64,000 bases of DNA from JBBITI01 sp963735055 (GCA_963735055.1 CAVTJN010000004.1:124001-188000), one strand, 5' to 3'. Shown: positions 1 to 9,372, numbered from the stretch's first letter. Notes: generated from the sequence alone by a model not told the origin. Translations and numbers: made by a program.

Positions 1-406
1 ACTCATTCCTCGAAGGCGATGTCGCGCCACCAATGGCATTCCAAATGGCAGTCTCCAGATTCATTTCAATTCGGCTATCAGGTCTTGGTACGCACAAACA
101 CGGCCTTATTTTGACTCCTATTATAGACCACTATCAGCAGAATACGATCGTAATGACTACAGAAATAGTCGAAGGCCACTTTTCGAGACTGCTGAAAAAG
201 TCCTATCAGTCTTCGAAGAATGGGGATTTAGGAAGCCTTTGGAGCTAGGTTGGTCTCAATATCCCCTCAAGAAAGGGGGCATCGGGGAAGAAGAATACTT
301 TTTCGGCACTCTCAGATTGTGTCGCCCGCCTTAAACAAGGATGCGCTGTTAACCGACAGCTTTGGCTTGTGTTTTCGCGGTGAGCTCTTCCGGGGATTGA
401 GCTTGG
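1..406. other. Left-edge stretch without a supported gene
   Basis: No open frame here has a recognisable protein motif. A 71-codon frame at 33-248 (+) has no ribosome binding site that I can see and its product matches no family I know. A weak C-rich/G-rich hairpin at about 263-278 is too short to call a terminator. It most likely holds the intergenic space downstream of the minus-strand gene at 407. Confidence 0.4.
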
Positions 407-1837
407 CTAGCTTACACGGCGCCGCTCGAAGTAGCGAGCGATCCTATCTATGCTTCGGGCCGCCGTCTCGAAGCTACGGTAAACAGGTATGCCGGCGACA
501 CGGAGGCTGTCCTCGATCTCTAATGCCGGCGGCGGGGCCGCCCATGCAGGGGCGACCATCACCAGCGGCTTGGGCTGTGCCCGCCAGGCACTCACGAGCA
601 CATCATTGAGGGCGCGTACTTGCCCACCCAGCAGACTGCCCATCATTTTGCCGAGATGCTCTTGTATGATCACCACGTCCACATTCTCATCGGCGAAGAT
701 CAGATTCGTGATTCTCTCCAGTACCGGAAGACTGGGCAAGATCCCCCCGAGATCGATGGGGTTCCTCAGTATCGTTCCCGCCTTCGGAAGAAGAGCGCCG
801 ATCTGGCGGCGTGTCTCATCGCCGAAGCGCGGGACCTCGAGGCCCTGACCGTTGCACGCGTCGGCACCCAGCACGCTTTCACCCCCACCGCCGCCCCCGA
901 GACCCGACACGATGGCAATCCGCCGTCCTACGGCGCTGCCAAGGGTCTCTAGGGCGACGACCGTATCCGCCACCTCCTCGAGGCTCTCCACGGTGATCGC
1001 CCTGGCCTGAACCATGGCGGCCCTCCACACCGAGTAGCTTGAGGAAAGCGCCCCGGTATGGGACGCTGCTGTTTCGGCACCGGCCTCAGTCCGCCCCCCT
1101 TTCCATACAACCACCGGTTTCACTGTCGAGACCTCGCGTACTAGTTCCAGGAAGCGCCGGCCGCGACTGACGCTCTCCAAATAGGCCCCAATGATCTTCG
1201 TTTCGGGGTCGGCCGCAAAATACTCGAGAAAGTCGACACAATCGAGATCGGCGCCGTTCCCGAAGCTGATAAGCTTGCTGAAGTTAATGCGCCTTTCCAG
1301 ACCAAGTTCGACGAACCTCCCGCCATGCCCGCCGCTCTGTGATATGAAACCGACGGACCCGGGCTCACCAATTCTGTCCAAAGGGCCGTAGGGGATTCTC
1401 ATGGAAGGATTGTAAACGCCAATGCAGTTCGGGCCGATGAGACGAAAGCCCCCGCGCCACGCTCTTCCGGTGATTTCCTTCTCCAATCGCAGCCCGGTTT
1501 CAGTCCCGGACTCTCTGAAGCCGGCCGTGAACAACTGCACTGCCTTCACCCCTTTTGCGGCACAGTCATCGAGCACCGACAGCACCCCGTCCCTGGGTAT
1601 CGCCAAGATCACATAATCGACAGGGCCCGGGATCGAGCCGAGATTAGTGCAGACCGGCAAACCGTGGCTGGTACCGCCACTCCGATTTACCGGATAGATT
1701 GACCCCTGGTAGCCTGCCCGCACCAGGGCACGCAGGAACTGCGTCCCGGACTTGGCGTCGTCGGACGAGGCCCCAACCACGGCAATTGACCTGGGATAGA
1801 ACACGGGCTCGAATTCGCTGAGGATGCCGCTGTTCAC
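407..1837 (-). CDS. CoA-binding acyl-CoA synthetase (NDP-forming) alpha-type protein
   Basis: The product has 476 residues. The N-terminal third is a CoA-binding Rossmann domain (residues 10-150, with the motif AVVGASSDD at 19-27 and IGPNCIG at 134-140). Two succinyl-CoA-ligase-like flavodoxin domains follow (FISQSGGHGG at 164-173). The conserved SHTG at 259-262 carries the histidine that is phosphorylated in ADP-forming acyl-CoA synthetases (H260). The family converts acyl-CoA plus NDP and phosphate to acid plus NTP, usually with an ATP-grasp beta subunit. No ATP-grasp domain is fused here and none is encoded nearby, so the protein may work with an unlinked subunit. The start is a GTG with AGG a few bases upstream. 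The acyl substrate cannot be read from the sequence. Confidence 0.85.
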   Translation of the reverse strand: MNSGILSEFEPVFYPRSIAVVGASSDDAKSGTQFLRALVRAGYQGSIYPVNRSGGTSHGLPVCTNLGSIPGPVDYVILAIPRDGVLSVLDDCAAKGVKAVQLFTAGFRESGTETGLRLEKEITGRAWRGGFRLIGPNCIGVYNPSMRIPYGPLDRIGEPGSVGFISQSGGHGGRFVELGLERRINFSKLISFGNGADLDCVDFLEYFAADPETKIIGAYLESVSRGRRFLELVREVSTVKPVVVWKGGRTEAGAETAASHTGALSSSYSVWRAAMVQARAITVESLEEVADTVVALETLGSAVGRRIAIVSGLGGGGGGESVLGADACNGQGLEVPRFGDETRRQIGALLPKAGTILRNPIDLGGILPSLPVLERITNLIFADENVDVVIIQEHLGKMMGSLLGGQVRALNDVLVSAWRAQPKPLVMVAPAWAAPPPALEIEDSLRVAGIPVYRSFETAARSIDRIARYFERRRVS

Positions 1838-2221
1838 GTTACCTGCCTTCTCCTCGCACGTTTCAACGCAGTGATTCTAGCAGGTCGGGCTGCGGGCGAA
1901 AAGAGGACCTTGCCTGGACTGCCCAGGGGCGACCCGCCGAAGACGCTTTCCGTCTGGCCCTCGTGGAGATAGTCCTCTGGCTCGAAGAGGACTACAATTT
2001 GTCTCGTGGGGAGGCATACCTGCTGTTGGGACAGGTGCTTGAGGCGCGTTGTACCCAGTTCGTGAACCCGACGTTCACTTATGTCTGCAGAGTTAATCGC
2101 ATTTGCTTGTCGCGCCGATAGTGTGAACAGTGAGTGTGCATAGTCTGACGCGAGGGCCGCACAGTGGAGTCGACCCGGAACAACAGGATATTGTCACTAA
2201 AAGAGTTATTGTGACCAATGC
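1838..2221. other. Intergenic region, nothing recognised
   Basis: About 380 bases lie between the start of the acyl-CoA synthetase gene and the stop of the toroid protein gene. Short open frames occur but none has a motif or a clear ribosome binding site. I see no clear hairpin, RNA gene or repeat. Confidence 0.4.
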
Positions 2222-3280
2222 TCATCCAGTTTTCTTCAGTTCAGCCTGTTTCAGTACTCTAAGTGCTCTCAAGGTTACCCACTTGTTGGGCTTGTTTATT
2301 GTGCCAAAATTAACCCACCATTTGTGCCAATAACCGAAATTTTTCTCTGACAGCCATCTGCCATCTTCATTCTGTTTGTTTCTTATAAGCTCCAGGGTAT
2401 TTGTCAGTCGAGGGTCACCGCCGTAACCTAAAGCGGTTAATGCCTCCGCTACTTGAAGGAGATCCATACCTACAACAGGGAAATGGAATTTCCACCAGCG
2501 GCGGTCAGGACTCGGTGCCGTTTCGCCGGGGAAGTTCGCCGTGGCGGGATCGGAGTTAAAGAAATATTCTACACCGGCTTGGATCGCTCGTTTGATCAGA
2601 TCTGTTCTACGTTCAACCGGCAGACGGGAAAAGGCAAGCATGACTTTTGCTCCCGCCCATGCGCAATGAGTCATCCGGCGGCAGGAAAAAAGCGGACCGG
2701 TTATGTAGGAGAAAGGTGAAAGCTTCCCTGAATTGTTGTCTGGTATAGTCAGCCCTTCTTTGGTTACTTTATCGGGTAAGCCCTCTCCGGAAACTGTACG
2801 TGCGGTCCACTCGTAAGCAGCATCTAGCGTTTTGTCTTTGTAGCCAAGGTCCATCAATGAGGTTAGCATGTTGCCTTGAAAACAGTTGAACGTTTTGAAG
2901 GCATCCCCACCACTGGAAAACTGACCTCCCTTTGATAGAGCATGGTCCAGCAGATATGAGCAGGCAACGCCGATACGTTTGTCTTCTTCAACAGATCCAC
3001 CCATTTGTGCTAGTGAGATGATTGACCATGACGTACCCTGGAATTTAGGGGCGTAAACGTGGCTGGGGTTTATCCAGAAGCCTTCTGTATTCATGTTATC
3101 CAGTATTTCCGCAATCGGTCCCTCATGGTGCGCTTTTCTCCTGGCTGTTGTTATTTCTTTTTCTTTAGCATCGACTATATCCTGTAACGTCAGGTATCTG
3201 ACCCCGGGGTCATCTTCTTCTAGGAGCCAATCGGTTGGATCAGCCTTCAGTTGTCTCTTCCAGTCCTGTTGCCTTTTCAT
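2222..3280 (-). CDS. Squalene-cyclase/prenyltransferase-like alpha-toroid protein
   Basis: The product has 352 residues, starts with a charged N-terminus and has the opening ADPTDWLLEEDDPGVRYLTL typical of a Chloroflexota family often mislabelled as nitrogen fixation protein NifH. Repeated helical segments with conserved aromatic and Gly/Asp residues (for example FNCFQGNMLTSLMDLGY, EGFWINPSH, EDGRWLSEKNFGYWHKW) indicate the alpha/alpha-toroid fold of terpene cyclases and prenyltransferases. The DxDD motif of class II cyclases is not evident, so catalysis as a cyclase is not supported. There is no signal peptide. The start has GGGGGAAG upstream. It stands alone, with about 280 to 380 bases of apparently empty DNA on each side. 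The function is unknown. Confidence 0.7.
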   Translation of the reverse strand: MKRQQDWKRQLKADPTDWLLEEDDPGVRYLTLQDIVDAKEKEITTARRKAHHEGPIAEILDNMNTEGFWINPSHVYAPKFQGTSWSIISLAQMGGSVEEDKRIGVACSYLLDHALSKGGQFSSGGDAFKTFNCFQGNMLTSLMDLGYKDKTLDAAYEWTARTVSGEGLPDKVTKEGLTIPDNNSGKLSPFSYITGPLFSCRRMTHCAWAGAKVMLAFSRLPVERRTDLIKRAIQAGVEYFFNSDPATANFPGETAPSPDRRWWKFHFPVVGMDLLQVAEALTALGYGGDPRLTNTLELIRNKQNEDGRWLSEKNFGYWHKWWVNFGTINKPNKWVTLRALRVLKQAELKKTG

Positions 3281-3555
3281 CGGAACTTCCCCCTGATTTC
3301 ATAATCGGCTGAACAAGATATCGATGCCGGAATTGTAGGGTAATATCCTTTGAGGCACAATGACCTTGGAGACAGCATCTGAAGGATCTTGTTTTGGATT
3401 GCACAGAACCGAGTTTTGTGCAATGCTAACGTTGCTGTCTTCTGGTAAAGACAGACTAAGGTTCTGCACCTTGGCGCTAGCCGGGGAGTCCTGATGCCGG
3501 TTGAAGTGTCGCCCTTATTCTTCTTGCACTCCCCACAGCCTCGTCTAACGAGTAG

Positions 3556-4110
3556 TCAGTCGGAACGGTTAAGGAGCCGGCGGTCACTTTCGATCACCGA
3601 GTAGAGCAACGAGTCCCTCCAATGCCCCTTCCACCGTAGATGCTCTCTCAGATGGCCCTCCCGCTCCATACCCGTCTTCTCCATGACCCTGACCGAAGCT
3701 CGGTTGGCTGGATGGCAGATTCCAACTATTCTGTGAAGGCCCAGTTCTTCAAAGCCAGAGTCGATCACCCTTCGCACTGCCTCGGTCATGTATCCCTGAT
3801 TCCAGTACATCCGGTTCAGGACATAGCCGATTTCCCCCTCCTTGTTGGCGGGGTGGACGACATGCATCCGGCATTCCCCTACCAGCCGGCCTTCTGATCC
3901 CTTCATGGTGAGCGCGAAGCTCCAATCGGTCCGGGGCTGTTTGAGTTGCTGGTCGAGGATGCTCTGGACGAAGGCAGTAGTGTCGGCAAGAGTATTTGGA
4001 CCCCACAACATGTACTTGCAGACCTCGGGATCCACCGCGTAGTCTTGTACGGAATCTACGTCACCTTGTTCAAATTCTCTGAGTATGAGGCGATCAGTCT
4101 CCAAGAGCAT
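3556..4110 (-). CDS. GNAT acetyltransferase, RimJ/RimL type
   Basis: The product has 184 residues. It begins with LETDRLILREFEQGD, the usual opening of the RimJ/RimL (Acetyltransf_3) group, followed by an acetyl-CoA-binding region (EIGYVLNRMYWNQGYMTEAV, with a degenerate Q/R-x-x-G/A loop) and the C-terminal NRASVRVMEKTGMEREGHLRE typical of the family. These enzymes acetylate protein N-termini or small amines; the substrate here is not predictable. The start has AGGGAGA just upstream. The 5' end overlaps the 3' end of the broken histidine phosphatase gene by about 17 bases, so both belong to one minus-strand unit. Confidence 0.88.
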   Translation of the reverse strand: MLLETDRLILREFEQGDVDSVQDYAVDPEVCKYMLWGPNTLADTTAFVQSILDQQLKQPRTDWSFALTMKGSEGRLVGECRMHVVHPANKEGEIGYVLNRMYWNQGYMTEAVRRVIDSGFEELGLHRIVGICHPANRASVRVMEKTGMEREGHLREHLRWKGHWRDSLLYSVIESDRRLLNRSD

Positions 4111-4700
4111 TCTCCCTCCCTAGGCACCTCGAGAGCCCGGTGGACTCGTCCTTCCGGACAATTGGCGCTTGCTGGTCCAGCTCCAGTGAGGTCAAACCGG
4201 CCAAGTCGATTCGATCGATCCCGGTTAACGACTTGATCACCTGGCCGTGGCAGATAACCAGGACCCGGTCATACGCCAGATACCTTCTTAGGACCGCGAG
4301 CACGCTGCAACCGGACAGCTTCGGTTGTCTCCCAAAGCCTGGTTTCATCCTCAGGACAGACTCCGTTACAGCGCTCGTAGTCGGACTGCAGCGCCTGGAC
4401 TTCGCCAAGAGTGCGCCATTGGAACGTTCTATCCGGCACCCACTCGTGCAAATCGAACTCCACCATGAACGGGACCTGTAACCCCGGGCGTAGGACCAGG
4501 GCGGTCTGCACGGCCCTCGTCATCGGAGACGCGATCACAATCTCGGGATTGAACTCTTGAACGGCTCCGAGCTGGCCGGCGACCTGTTTTACGCCTTCAT
4601 CGGAGAGCGGCGCAAGGTCCGAACCCCATCCGGGCGTCTGCCATTTCCTTGGACCGGAGTAGTCCGGATGACCATGGCGCATTAGCATGAACTCAGTCAT
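4094..4700 (-). pseudogene. Histidine phosphatase (phosphoglycerate-mutase-like), frameshifted
   Basis: The first frame (4700 down to about 4300) encodes MTEFMLMRHGHP with the catalytic RHG, and ASPMTRAVQTA, the second conserved Arg motif. It then runs into a stop at 4269. A neighbouring frame continues the same fold from about 4310 to 4094: VLAVLRRYLAYDRVLVICHG carries the second catalytic histidine (CHG). Joining the frames at about 4290-4315 would give a normal phosphatase of about 200 residues, so one small indel splits the gene. It lies between two GNAT genes on the same strand, 23 bases after the upstream one. Either a recent inactivation or an assembly error is possible. No slippery sequence of the programmed type is evident. 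Confidence 0.78.
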
Positions 4701-4723
4701 CTATTCCACGCACCGAGGATGAA

Positions 4724-5266
4724 CTAGAGCTGTTTCTCATACAGGACAAGGTCCTCTTCCACATCACACCCTTGCTTTTCGAGCGTCTCGGAGCGGAAGT
4801 ATTTCACCTTCGCCGTCCCGACCGGTTTGAAACCGTTTCTCTCATAGTAGTCTCTGAGGCCGGTCACTGCCGCCGCGCAATCCAGTCTCAGAAACCTCTT
4901 GCAGTGTCCGCGACAGGCCGCGGCGATTGTCTCCAGGACTAGTTTGCCCACGCCTTGTCCGGCCAAGCTCCTCGATACCGTGAACGAGTGCACATAGCCA
5001 GCGTTGTCTTCTTGTTGTCCCCAGAACACCGGGTCCTGCCATTGAAGCCTGAAGCAACCGATAATTGCGCCGGCCTTCTCCACGATGCGGAACTCGTTGT
5101 TGTCGAACCCCCTTTCTATCCAGGCCACCAGATTGGCGGGCGGCGAGATCCAGTCCTGCCAGTAGTCGACCTTCTTTTCGCGCAGCCAAAGGGCCGCCTC
5201 CCGCAGGAGGCACAGTACGGTTTCGATCTCTTCTGGCTTGGCTTGCCGAAACGTGATCTCGCTCAT
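4724..5266 (-). CDS. GNAT family N-acetyltransferase
   Basis: The product has 180 residues with the single-domain GNAT layout: an N-terminal helix pair (REAALWLREKKVDYWQDW), central strands ending in YVHSFTVSRSLAGQGVGKLVL with the acetyl-CoA loop Q-G-V-G, and a terminal LRDYYERNGFKPVG. Substrate unknown. It sits 9 bases downstream of the deaminase gene at 5276 and 23 bases upstream of the phosphatase gene, so the minus-strand genes from 5761 down to 3556 look like one operon. Confidence 0.88.
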   Translation of the reverse strand: MSEITFRQAKPEEIETVLCLLREAALWLREKKVDYWQDWISPPANLVAWIERGFDNNEFRIVEKAGAIIGCFRLQWQDPVFWGQQEDNAGYVHSFTVSRSLAGQGVGKLVLETIAAACRGHCKRFLRLDCAAAVTGLRDYYERNGFKPVGTAKVKYFRSETLEKQGCDVEEDLVLYEKQL

Positions 5267-5275
5267 TGTCCCACT

Positions 5276-5761
5276 CTATCGCGGGCGCCTTCCTTCAAGC
5301 AGTAGGGGAATATCCTGAGGCCTGGCCCTGCGCCACAAAGCCAGGCAGTCATCTGCCATGACGCCGCCAACGTATTCGACGACGTGCCGCCGCACATAGT
5401 CGTTGTTCAGCATGTCTCTCGGCTTGATCCAGTTGTCCGGTAAGGCGAACACGATGTGGCTGATGTTGCTCATGACGATGGCCCCCAGACACATAACGCA
5501 GGGCTCAACCGTGGTGTAGATGACACACTGATGAGGATGTGCGTCGAGATAGGTCTCGGCCTCAAGAAGAACGTTCATTTCGGCGTGAGCGATCTTACTT
5601 CTTCGGGCGAGATGATGGGCATGCCCCCGGGCAATAACGTTGCCGTCGTGGACGACGAGCGCACCAATTGGCAACTCGCCTGATTGGACGGCAAGCTCGG
5701 CTTCTTTGAGTGCTTCTTTCATGAAGTGCGAATGGTCTAACGCAGCGAAATCAAGCTCCAT
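5276..5761 (-). CDS. Zinc-dependent nucleoside/tRNA-adenosine deaminase family protein
   Basis: The CMP/dCMP deaminase zinc signature is complete: HAEMNVL supplies the His ligand and catalytic Glu, and PCVMC supplies the two Cys ligands. The N-terminal helix (HFMKEALKEAELAVQSGELPIGA) and the VVHDGNVIARG strand match the TadA/guanine-deaminase group. I place the start at the ATG at 5761 (MELDFAAL), giving 161 residues. A longer open frame reaches 5824 but its added residues are Arg-rich and unlike the family. The C-terminal part (YVGGVMADDCLALWRRA) resembles nucleoside deaminases more than canonical TadA, so the substrate (tRNA adenosine, guanine or cytosine) is uncertain. First gene of the minus-strand run. 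Confidence 0.85.
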   Translation of the reverse strand: MELDFAALDHSHFMKEALKEAELAVQSGELPIGALVVHDGNVIARGHAHHLARRSKIAHAEMNVLLEAETYLDAHPHQCVIYTTVEPCVMCLGAIVMSNISHIVFALPDNWIKPRDMLNNDYVRRHVVEYVGGVMADDCLALWRRARPQDIPLLLEGRRPR

Positions 5762-5797
5762 CGTCGACCTTACTCTCTTGCGGGACCTACGCGAACA

Positions 5798-6556
5798 ATG
5801 ACTCGATCCTGTCCCGGAACGCATCCCAGTGCTGTATCTCGAGACACTCGTAGCCCCCGGTCTGCGGCATACAGGACGGGTTGTACCAGACCGGGTACAT
5901 GCCGGAGTCTCACTGCACCGGCGAGGTCGAAGTCGATCTTGTCGCCGGCAAACCCGCTATCCACAGACGGCGGCAACATCGGAACTGTCGAACTTCTTCG
6001 GTCTCTGGGCGACACCGGCAAAGTCTACCTCCTCAACGTGCGAGACGTGAGCTACGGCCGCCGGTTGATCGAGTGCCTCCGAGTGATTGCCGAAGCCGAT
6101 CATCCCCTGGTCTTCCACTGTTCGGCCGGGAAGGACCGGACCGGCGTGCTGGCTGCCTGTCTGCTCAGTGTCCTCGGCGTCGACTCTGGGAACATCGTGG
6201 AGGATTACACGCTTACAGGGCCGTATATGGCCCGACATATCGAGCTAATGAGCCGCGACCCAAATGATGCGAAATTCCTCCAAGGCTTGCCGGCTTTCAT
6301 CCTCGAGGCGTCGGCGGCGTCGATGGAGCTATTCCTGTCGACAATGAAGCAGGACTACGGCTCGATTCGGGACTACCTGTTGGCGTTTGGTGATGGCGAT
6401 GCGGCTCGTGCCTGTACCCGAGGGGCCATCTTGGGCGTTGCAGAATCCGGCTCTTCGTCGCCTACTCCTTTGCAGCTTGATTGTTGGTGGACGGAACCGG
6501 CTCGCCAAAGGCCATCAGTCTGCGGTACAGGGGTGCCGCGACTCCCACAAGGATGA
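5798..6556 (+). pseudogene. Tyrosine phosphatase (Y_phosphatase3 type), apparently N-terminally truncated
   Basis: The frame contains LVFHCSAGKDRTGVLAACLLSVLG, the P-loop signature of the atypical Tyr/Ser phosphatase family (catalytic Cys in HCSAGKDRTG at about nt 6115-6145). A family-like helical C-terminal part follows, up to YGSIRDYLLAFG. The conserved N-terminal NFRDLGG block is missing in all three plus frames. The first 55 or so codons are Arg/Ser/Pro-rich and look non-native. The upstream neighbour starts only 36 bases away on the other strand, leaving no room for the missing domain. The 3' end runs about 95 bases into the convergent MFS gene. I call it a truncated or degraded gene. 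Confidence 0.6.
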
Positions 6557-7715
6557 CCGGGGCGCCGGTAACCAGCAGCAGTGTCTCAATGGTTACCACT
6601 TCGGCCAGAGGTCCGAAGATCAGCATGCCCAGCGGCATGAGGGAGGTGGAGAGCATGGTTGAAACGCTGAAGACCCTGCCCAGGTAGTCTGGATCGACCC
6701 GCTCCTGGAGCATGACCATGGTGGGAGTCATGTGCAGGGGCATGGCAATCCCGAAGATGCCCATGGCCGTAAGGTAGAGCCAGAAACCCGGAACCAGCCC
6801 GAGCGCCACCGTGCACGCGCCCATGATGAGCGTGGCAAGCACCATAGTATTCATCCGATTCCTGAAGCCACCCCATGTTGCCAGAAGGCCCCCGCCAGCC
6901 ATCATGCCGATCGAGAATACCATCTCCACGGCAGTGAGCCGCCATACCTCGGGTCCAAAGCTGCGGACAGTCTGTAAGGGTGTGAGGAATGCGGCCGGGG
7001 TGACGAGTACAAGAATGATCCCGGTGAACGTGAAGAATGGCATCAGGTGGGGGTGCTTGCGGACGTAGCCGAAGCCCAACGCGATGTCACGAAAGTGGGA
7101 GTTCAGCTGCCTCTTCTGCGACCGGGCATGGGGCTCGATACGAAGGAAGAACACGAGCAGGCTGATGGCTACGGCCGCAGTGATCAGATCAATGAAGAAG
7201 ACGACCTGCAGAGGGGCAATACTCATGAGGACGCCAGCGATCATGGGAGATCCCAGCATATTGGCCGACTGTATGGTACCGTTTATGCTGTTGACCCGCA
7301 TCAACTTGTCCTGGGGCACGAACTGAGGAAGTATGGCACCCACTGCCGGTCCCTGGATAGCGCTCCCCGCGGATCTCATCGCCGCGGCGACAAGGATGAG
7401 CCACAAGCTCCGGTCGCCAGACATGAATGCAATGGCCAGGACAGTGGTGACCAGTGCAATCAAGCCGTCCGACAGTATTATGAGCTTCTTGCGATCATAG
7501 CGGTCAGCCCAGACCCCGGCAAAGGGGGAAAGTAGAAACGTGGGCACGAATCCGGCAATGATGTAGACGGTCATCATCACCCCGGATTTCGTCTCCAGGG
7601 TCACATACCACATGAGAGCGTACTGCACCAGCGATGACCCAAGCATGGACAGCGTCTGGGTGGTGAGAAAAACGGCGGTTGTTCGCTTCCATTTCCGCTG
7701 GTCAGTTATCGGCAT
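6462..7715 (-). CDS. MFS transporter, 12-TM drug/macrolide efflux type
   Basis: The product has 417 residues and is a polytopic membrane protein with about 12 hydrophobic segments. The motif-A loop between TM2 and TM3 reads FAGVWADRYDRKKLI (the G-x-x-x-D-R-x-x-R/K-R/K pattern). The sequence resembles the MFS_3 group that includes macrolide and enterobactin exporters. The C-terminus is short and cytoplasmic (EPVPSTNNQAAKE). Substrate unknown; export driven by proton exchange is the family expectation. The start has AGAGG upstream. It is convergent with the tyrosine phosphatase fragment and 45 bases downstream of a GNAT gene; an acetyltransferase beside an exporter can be a resistance pairing, but that is only inference. 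Confidence 0.88.
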   Translation of the reverse strand: MPITDQRKWKRTTAVFLTTQTLSMLGSSLVQYALMWYVTLETKSGVMMTVYIIAGFVPTFLLSPFAGVWADRYDRKKLIILSDGLIALVTTVLAIAFMSGDRSLWLILVAAAMRSAGSAIQGPAVGAILPQFVPQDKLMRVNSINGTIQSANMLGSPMIAGVLMSIAPLQVVFFIDLITAAVAISLLVFFLRIEPHARSQKRQLNSHFRDIALGFGYVRKHPHLMPFFTFTGIILVLVTPAAFLTPLQTVRSFGPEVWRLTAVEMVFSIGMMAGGGLLATWGGFRNRMNTMVLATLIMGACTVALGLVPGFWLYLTAMGIFGIAMPLHMTPTMVMLQERVDPDYLGRVFSVSTMLSTSLMPLGMLIFGPLAEVVTIETLLLVTGAPVILVGVAAPLYRRLMAFGEPVPSTNNQAAKE

Positions 7716-7760
7716 TCAGACCTCTGGTTAGAGGATATGTACAGAATGGACATCTTACCG

Positions 7761-8330
7761 CTATCCAGAGTGAACAAGCAGCTCCATGTCCAACTCAACA
7801 TGTTGCTTCCCATCGCCCAACGTTTGAATGCTCGAGCCAGTAACGACGAAGCCCAGACTGAGGTACAGCTGTTTGGCCGCCAGTTGGTCAGTGCTCACAT
7901 CAAGCTTAGTCCTCGATATGCCGCTTTCTGCCAGGTTCTCCAGCAGTCGAGACAACAGCATCCTCCCAATCCCACGGGAACGTGCGTCGGAGTCCACGTA
8001 CATACCATGAATGTAGGCGGCGGAGTTGCGTCGGTCCTCTTCTTCCTGGAACGCCCCGACCATGCCGACGAGCCTGCCGCATAGCCTGGCGAAAAGCAGG
8101 TGCCTCTTCCCATCGATTACGTCGTGGAGGCGTCGCTGCCATGTCTCATCCGGAGACCGCTCCATTTCTGCAAAGGAACTGCCGAACGCCTGAGGCTCCG
8201 TCTTGAGAGCTCTCAATCGCAGCGCTTTGTACTCTTCCCATGCCTCAATGGGGAGCGTAACGATTTCGGCGGAATGTACCTCGGGAGTCTCTTGAGACAA
8301 CGGCACAACTGTTCCTGCCTTCGGAGTCAC
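7761..8330 (-). CDS. GNAT family N-acetyltransferase
   Basis: The product has 189 residues (GTG start at 8330; no better-placed ATG exists). The fold signature is clear: ALRLRALKTEPQAFGSS opening, AAYIHGMYVDSDARSRGIGR with the acetyl-CoA loop R-S-R-G-I-G-R, and the closing helix AAKQLYLSLGFVVTGS. The first 20 residues are low in conservation and the true start could lie further in, but no internal ATG precedes the domain. It is transcribed towards the MFS exporter, 45 bases away. Substrate unknown. Confidence 0.85.
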   Translation of the reverse strand: MTPKAGTVVPLSQETPEVHSAEIVTLPIEAWEEYKALRLRALKTEPQAFGSSFAEMERSPDETWQRRLHDVIDGKRHLLFARLCGRLVGMVGAFQEEEDRRNSAAYIHGMYVDSDARSRGIGRMLLSRLLENLAESGISRTKLDVSTDQLAAKQLYLSLGFVVTGSSIQTLGDGKQHVELDMELLVHSG

Positions 8331-8437
8331 CTGCTGGTCTGAGGATTATAGGCCAACAGGCACGGGCTGACAAGAACATGAGGCTGTGTGCGTCTCGACA
8401 AAACGCTATGTTGTTGTCTATTCAGTCGTGATAGTCT

Positions 8438-9071
8438 ATGGAAGTCATGAGTGCGCTGCCGCGAAAGAAGATACTTGCCGCAGTAGTGCCATACGTAACG
8501 ATTGGCGCTGGACTGCTGATATTTCACAGTGCATGGCTGGCTATTCTGGGCTATCGCGGGCATGATGGCAGTCATCCTCTTTTCCCGCCCAGGCAGCGCC
8601 GCGAAGGTCTCCTATCGAGGCAACGGGTCCTCGATCCCAATAGGTGCGGCCGTGGCCGGGGCATGCGCCGGATTGCTGTTGTACATGCTCTGGCCTTCAT
8701 TGGGATTCATCAATGACCCTGATTCTTATGTACGCACCATCGGACTGAACGAACGGACGTGGCCTGCCTTCCTGGCATACTTCATCCTTACGAATGCTTT
8801 GATAGAAGAATATTATTGGAGGGGCTACCTTGGGTCCGTTGGTAAACGAATCGGACTGAATGATCTGATGTTCGCGGGATACCACGTGCTTGTCCTGGCG
8901 AGCCTGATAGAGCCTGTTTGGCTCTTGGGCGCATTCGTTTGCCTGACCGCCGGGGCCTGGTTGTGGAGACAGATGAACCATCTCAACGGAGGTTTGTTGG
9001 CGTCCACCGTCTCCCACCTGACGGCGGATGCAACAGTAATTCTGACGGTGTTCTACATGTCCATGAAATAG
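8438..9071 (+). pseudogene. CPBP-type intramembrane protease, frameshifted copy
   Basis: This is a paralogue of the intact gene at 35670-36296. The first frame (ATG at 8438 or 8447) reads KKILAAVVPYVTIGAGLL up to LAILGY. The reading then moves one frame over and continues to the stop at 9071 with LIEEYYWRGYL (the EExxxR catalytic motif), FAGYHVL (FxxxH) and ASTVSHLTADATV (HxxxN/D-like). Alignment with the 35-kb copy places a 2-base loss at about 8553, where the intact copy has TATCACGC and this one TATCGCGG. CPBP proteases are membrane-embedded glutamic or metallo-proteases of the CAAX/bacteriocin-processing group. If the indel is real, this copy cannot give a full-length protein. Confidence 0.8.
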
Positions 9072-9372
9072 GCGAAGTACCCATCGTAGTTCTGGTCCTG
9101 AACGCTTTGCCGGTCAACACGAAAGATCACTCTGAGAGTCATACGCCGCTTGGAGACATACTGCAATTCTGCACGTGTAAGGGACGGCGATTGAACAGAA
9201 GTCGGTCTCGTTCGAGGACACAGTATTGTAGCGGAGGACTCTACTTTACGGTGTTACTGTTTTCGGGGGTAAGGTCACAGTATGCGACGTTCTTGCCTCG
9301 GCGCTGCCCTCCGTATAGAATGCGGTTGGTGTCCGACGGAGATCAGGTCAAAATACAGATTCGGGGAGTTGC
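9072..9372. other. Intergenic region upstream of the aldehyde oxidoreductase gene
   Basis: About 300 bases with no coding frame I would defend. It carries a candidate promoter at 9293-9321, listed separately. No repeat or RNA gene was recognised. Confidence 0.4.
9293..9321 (+). promoter_or_regulatory. Candidate sigma-70-like promoter for the AOR gene
   Basis: TTGCCT at 9293-9298 and TAGAAT at 9316-9321 are separated by 17 bases, an optimal spacing. Transcription would begin about 45 bases before the AOR start codon. The -35 box matches the consensus only at TTG, so this is a moderate prediction from sequence alone. Confidence 0.35.

Noticed and set aside
4269..4408. Programmed ribosomal frameshift in the histidine phosphatase gene
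   Set aside because: No slippery heptamer or obvious stimulator hairpin is seen at the switch, and such genes are not known to use it.
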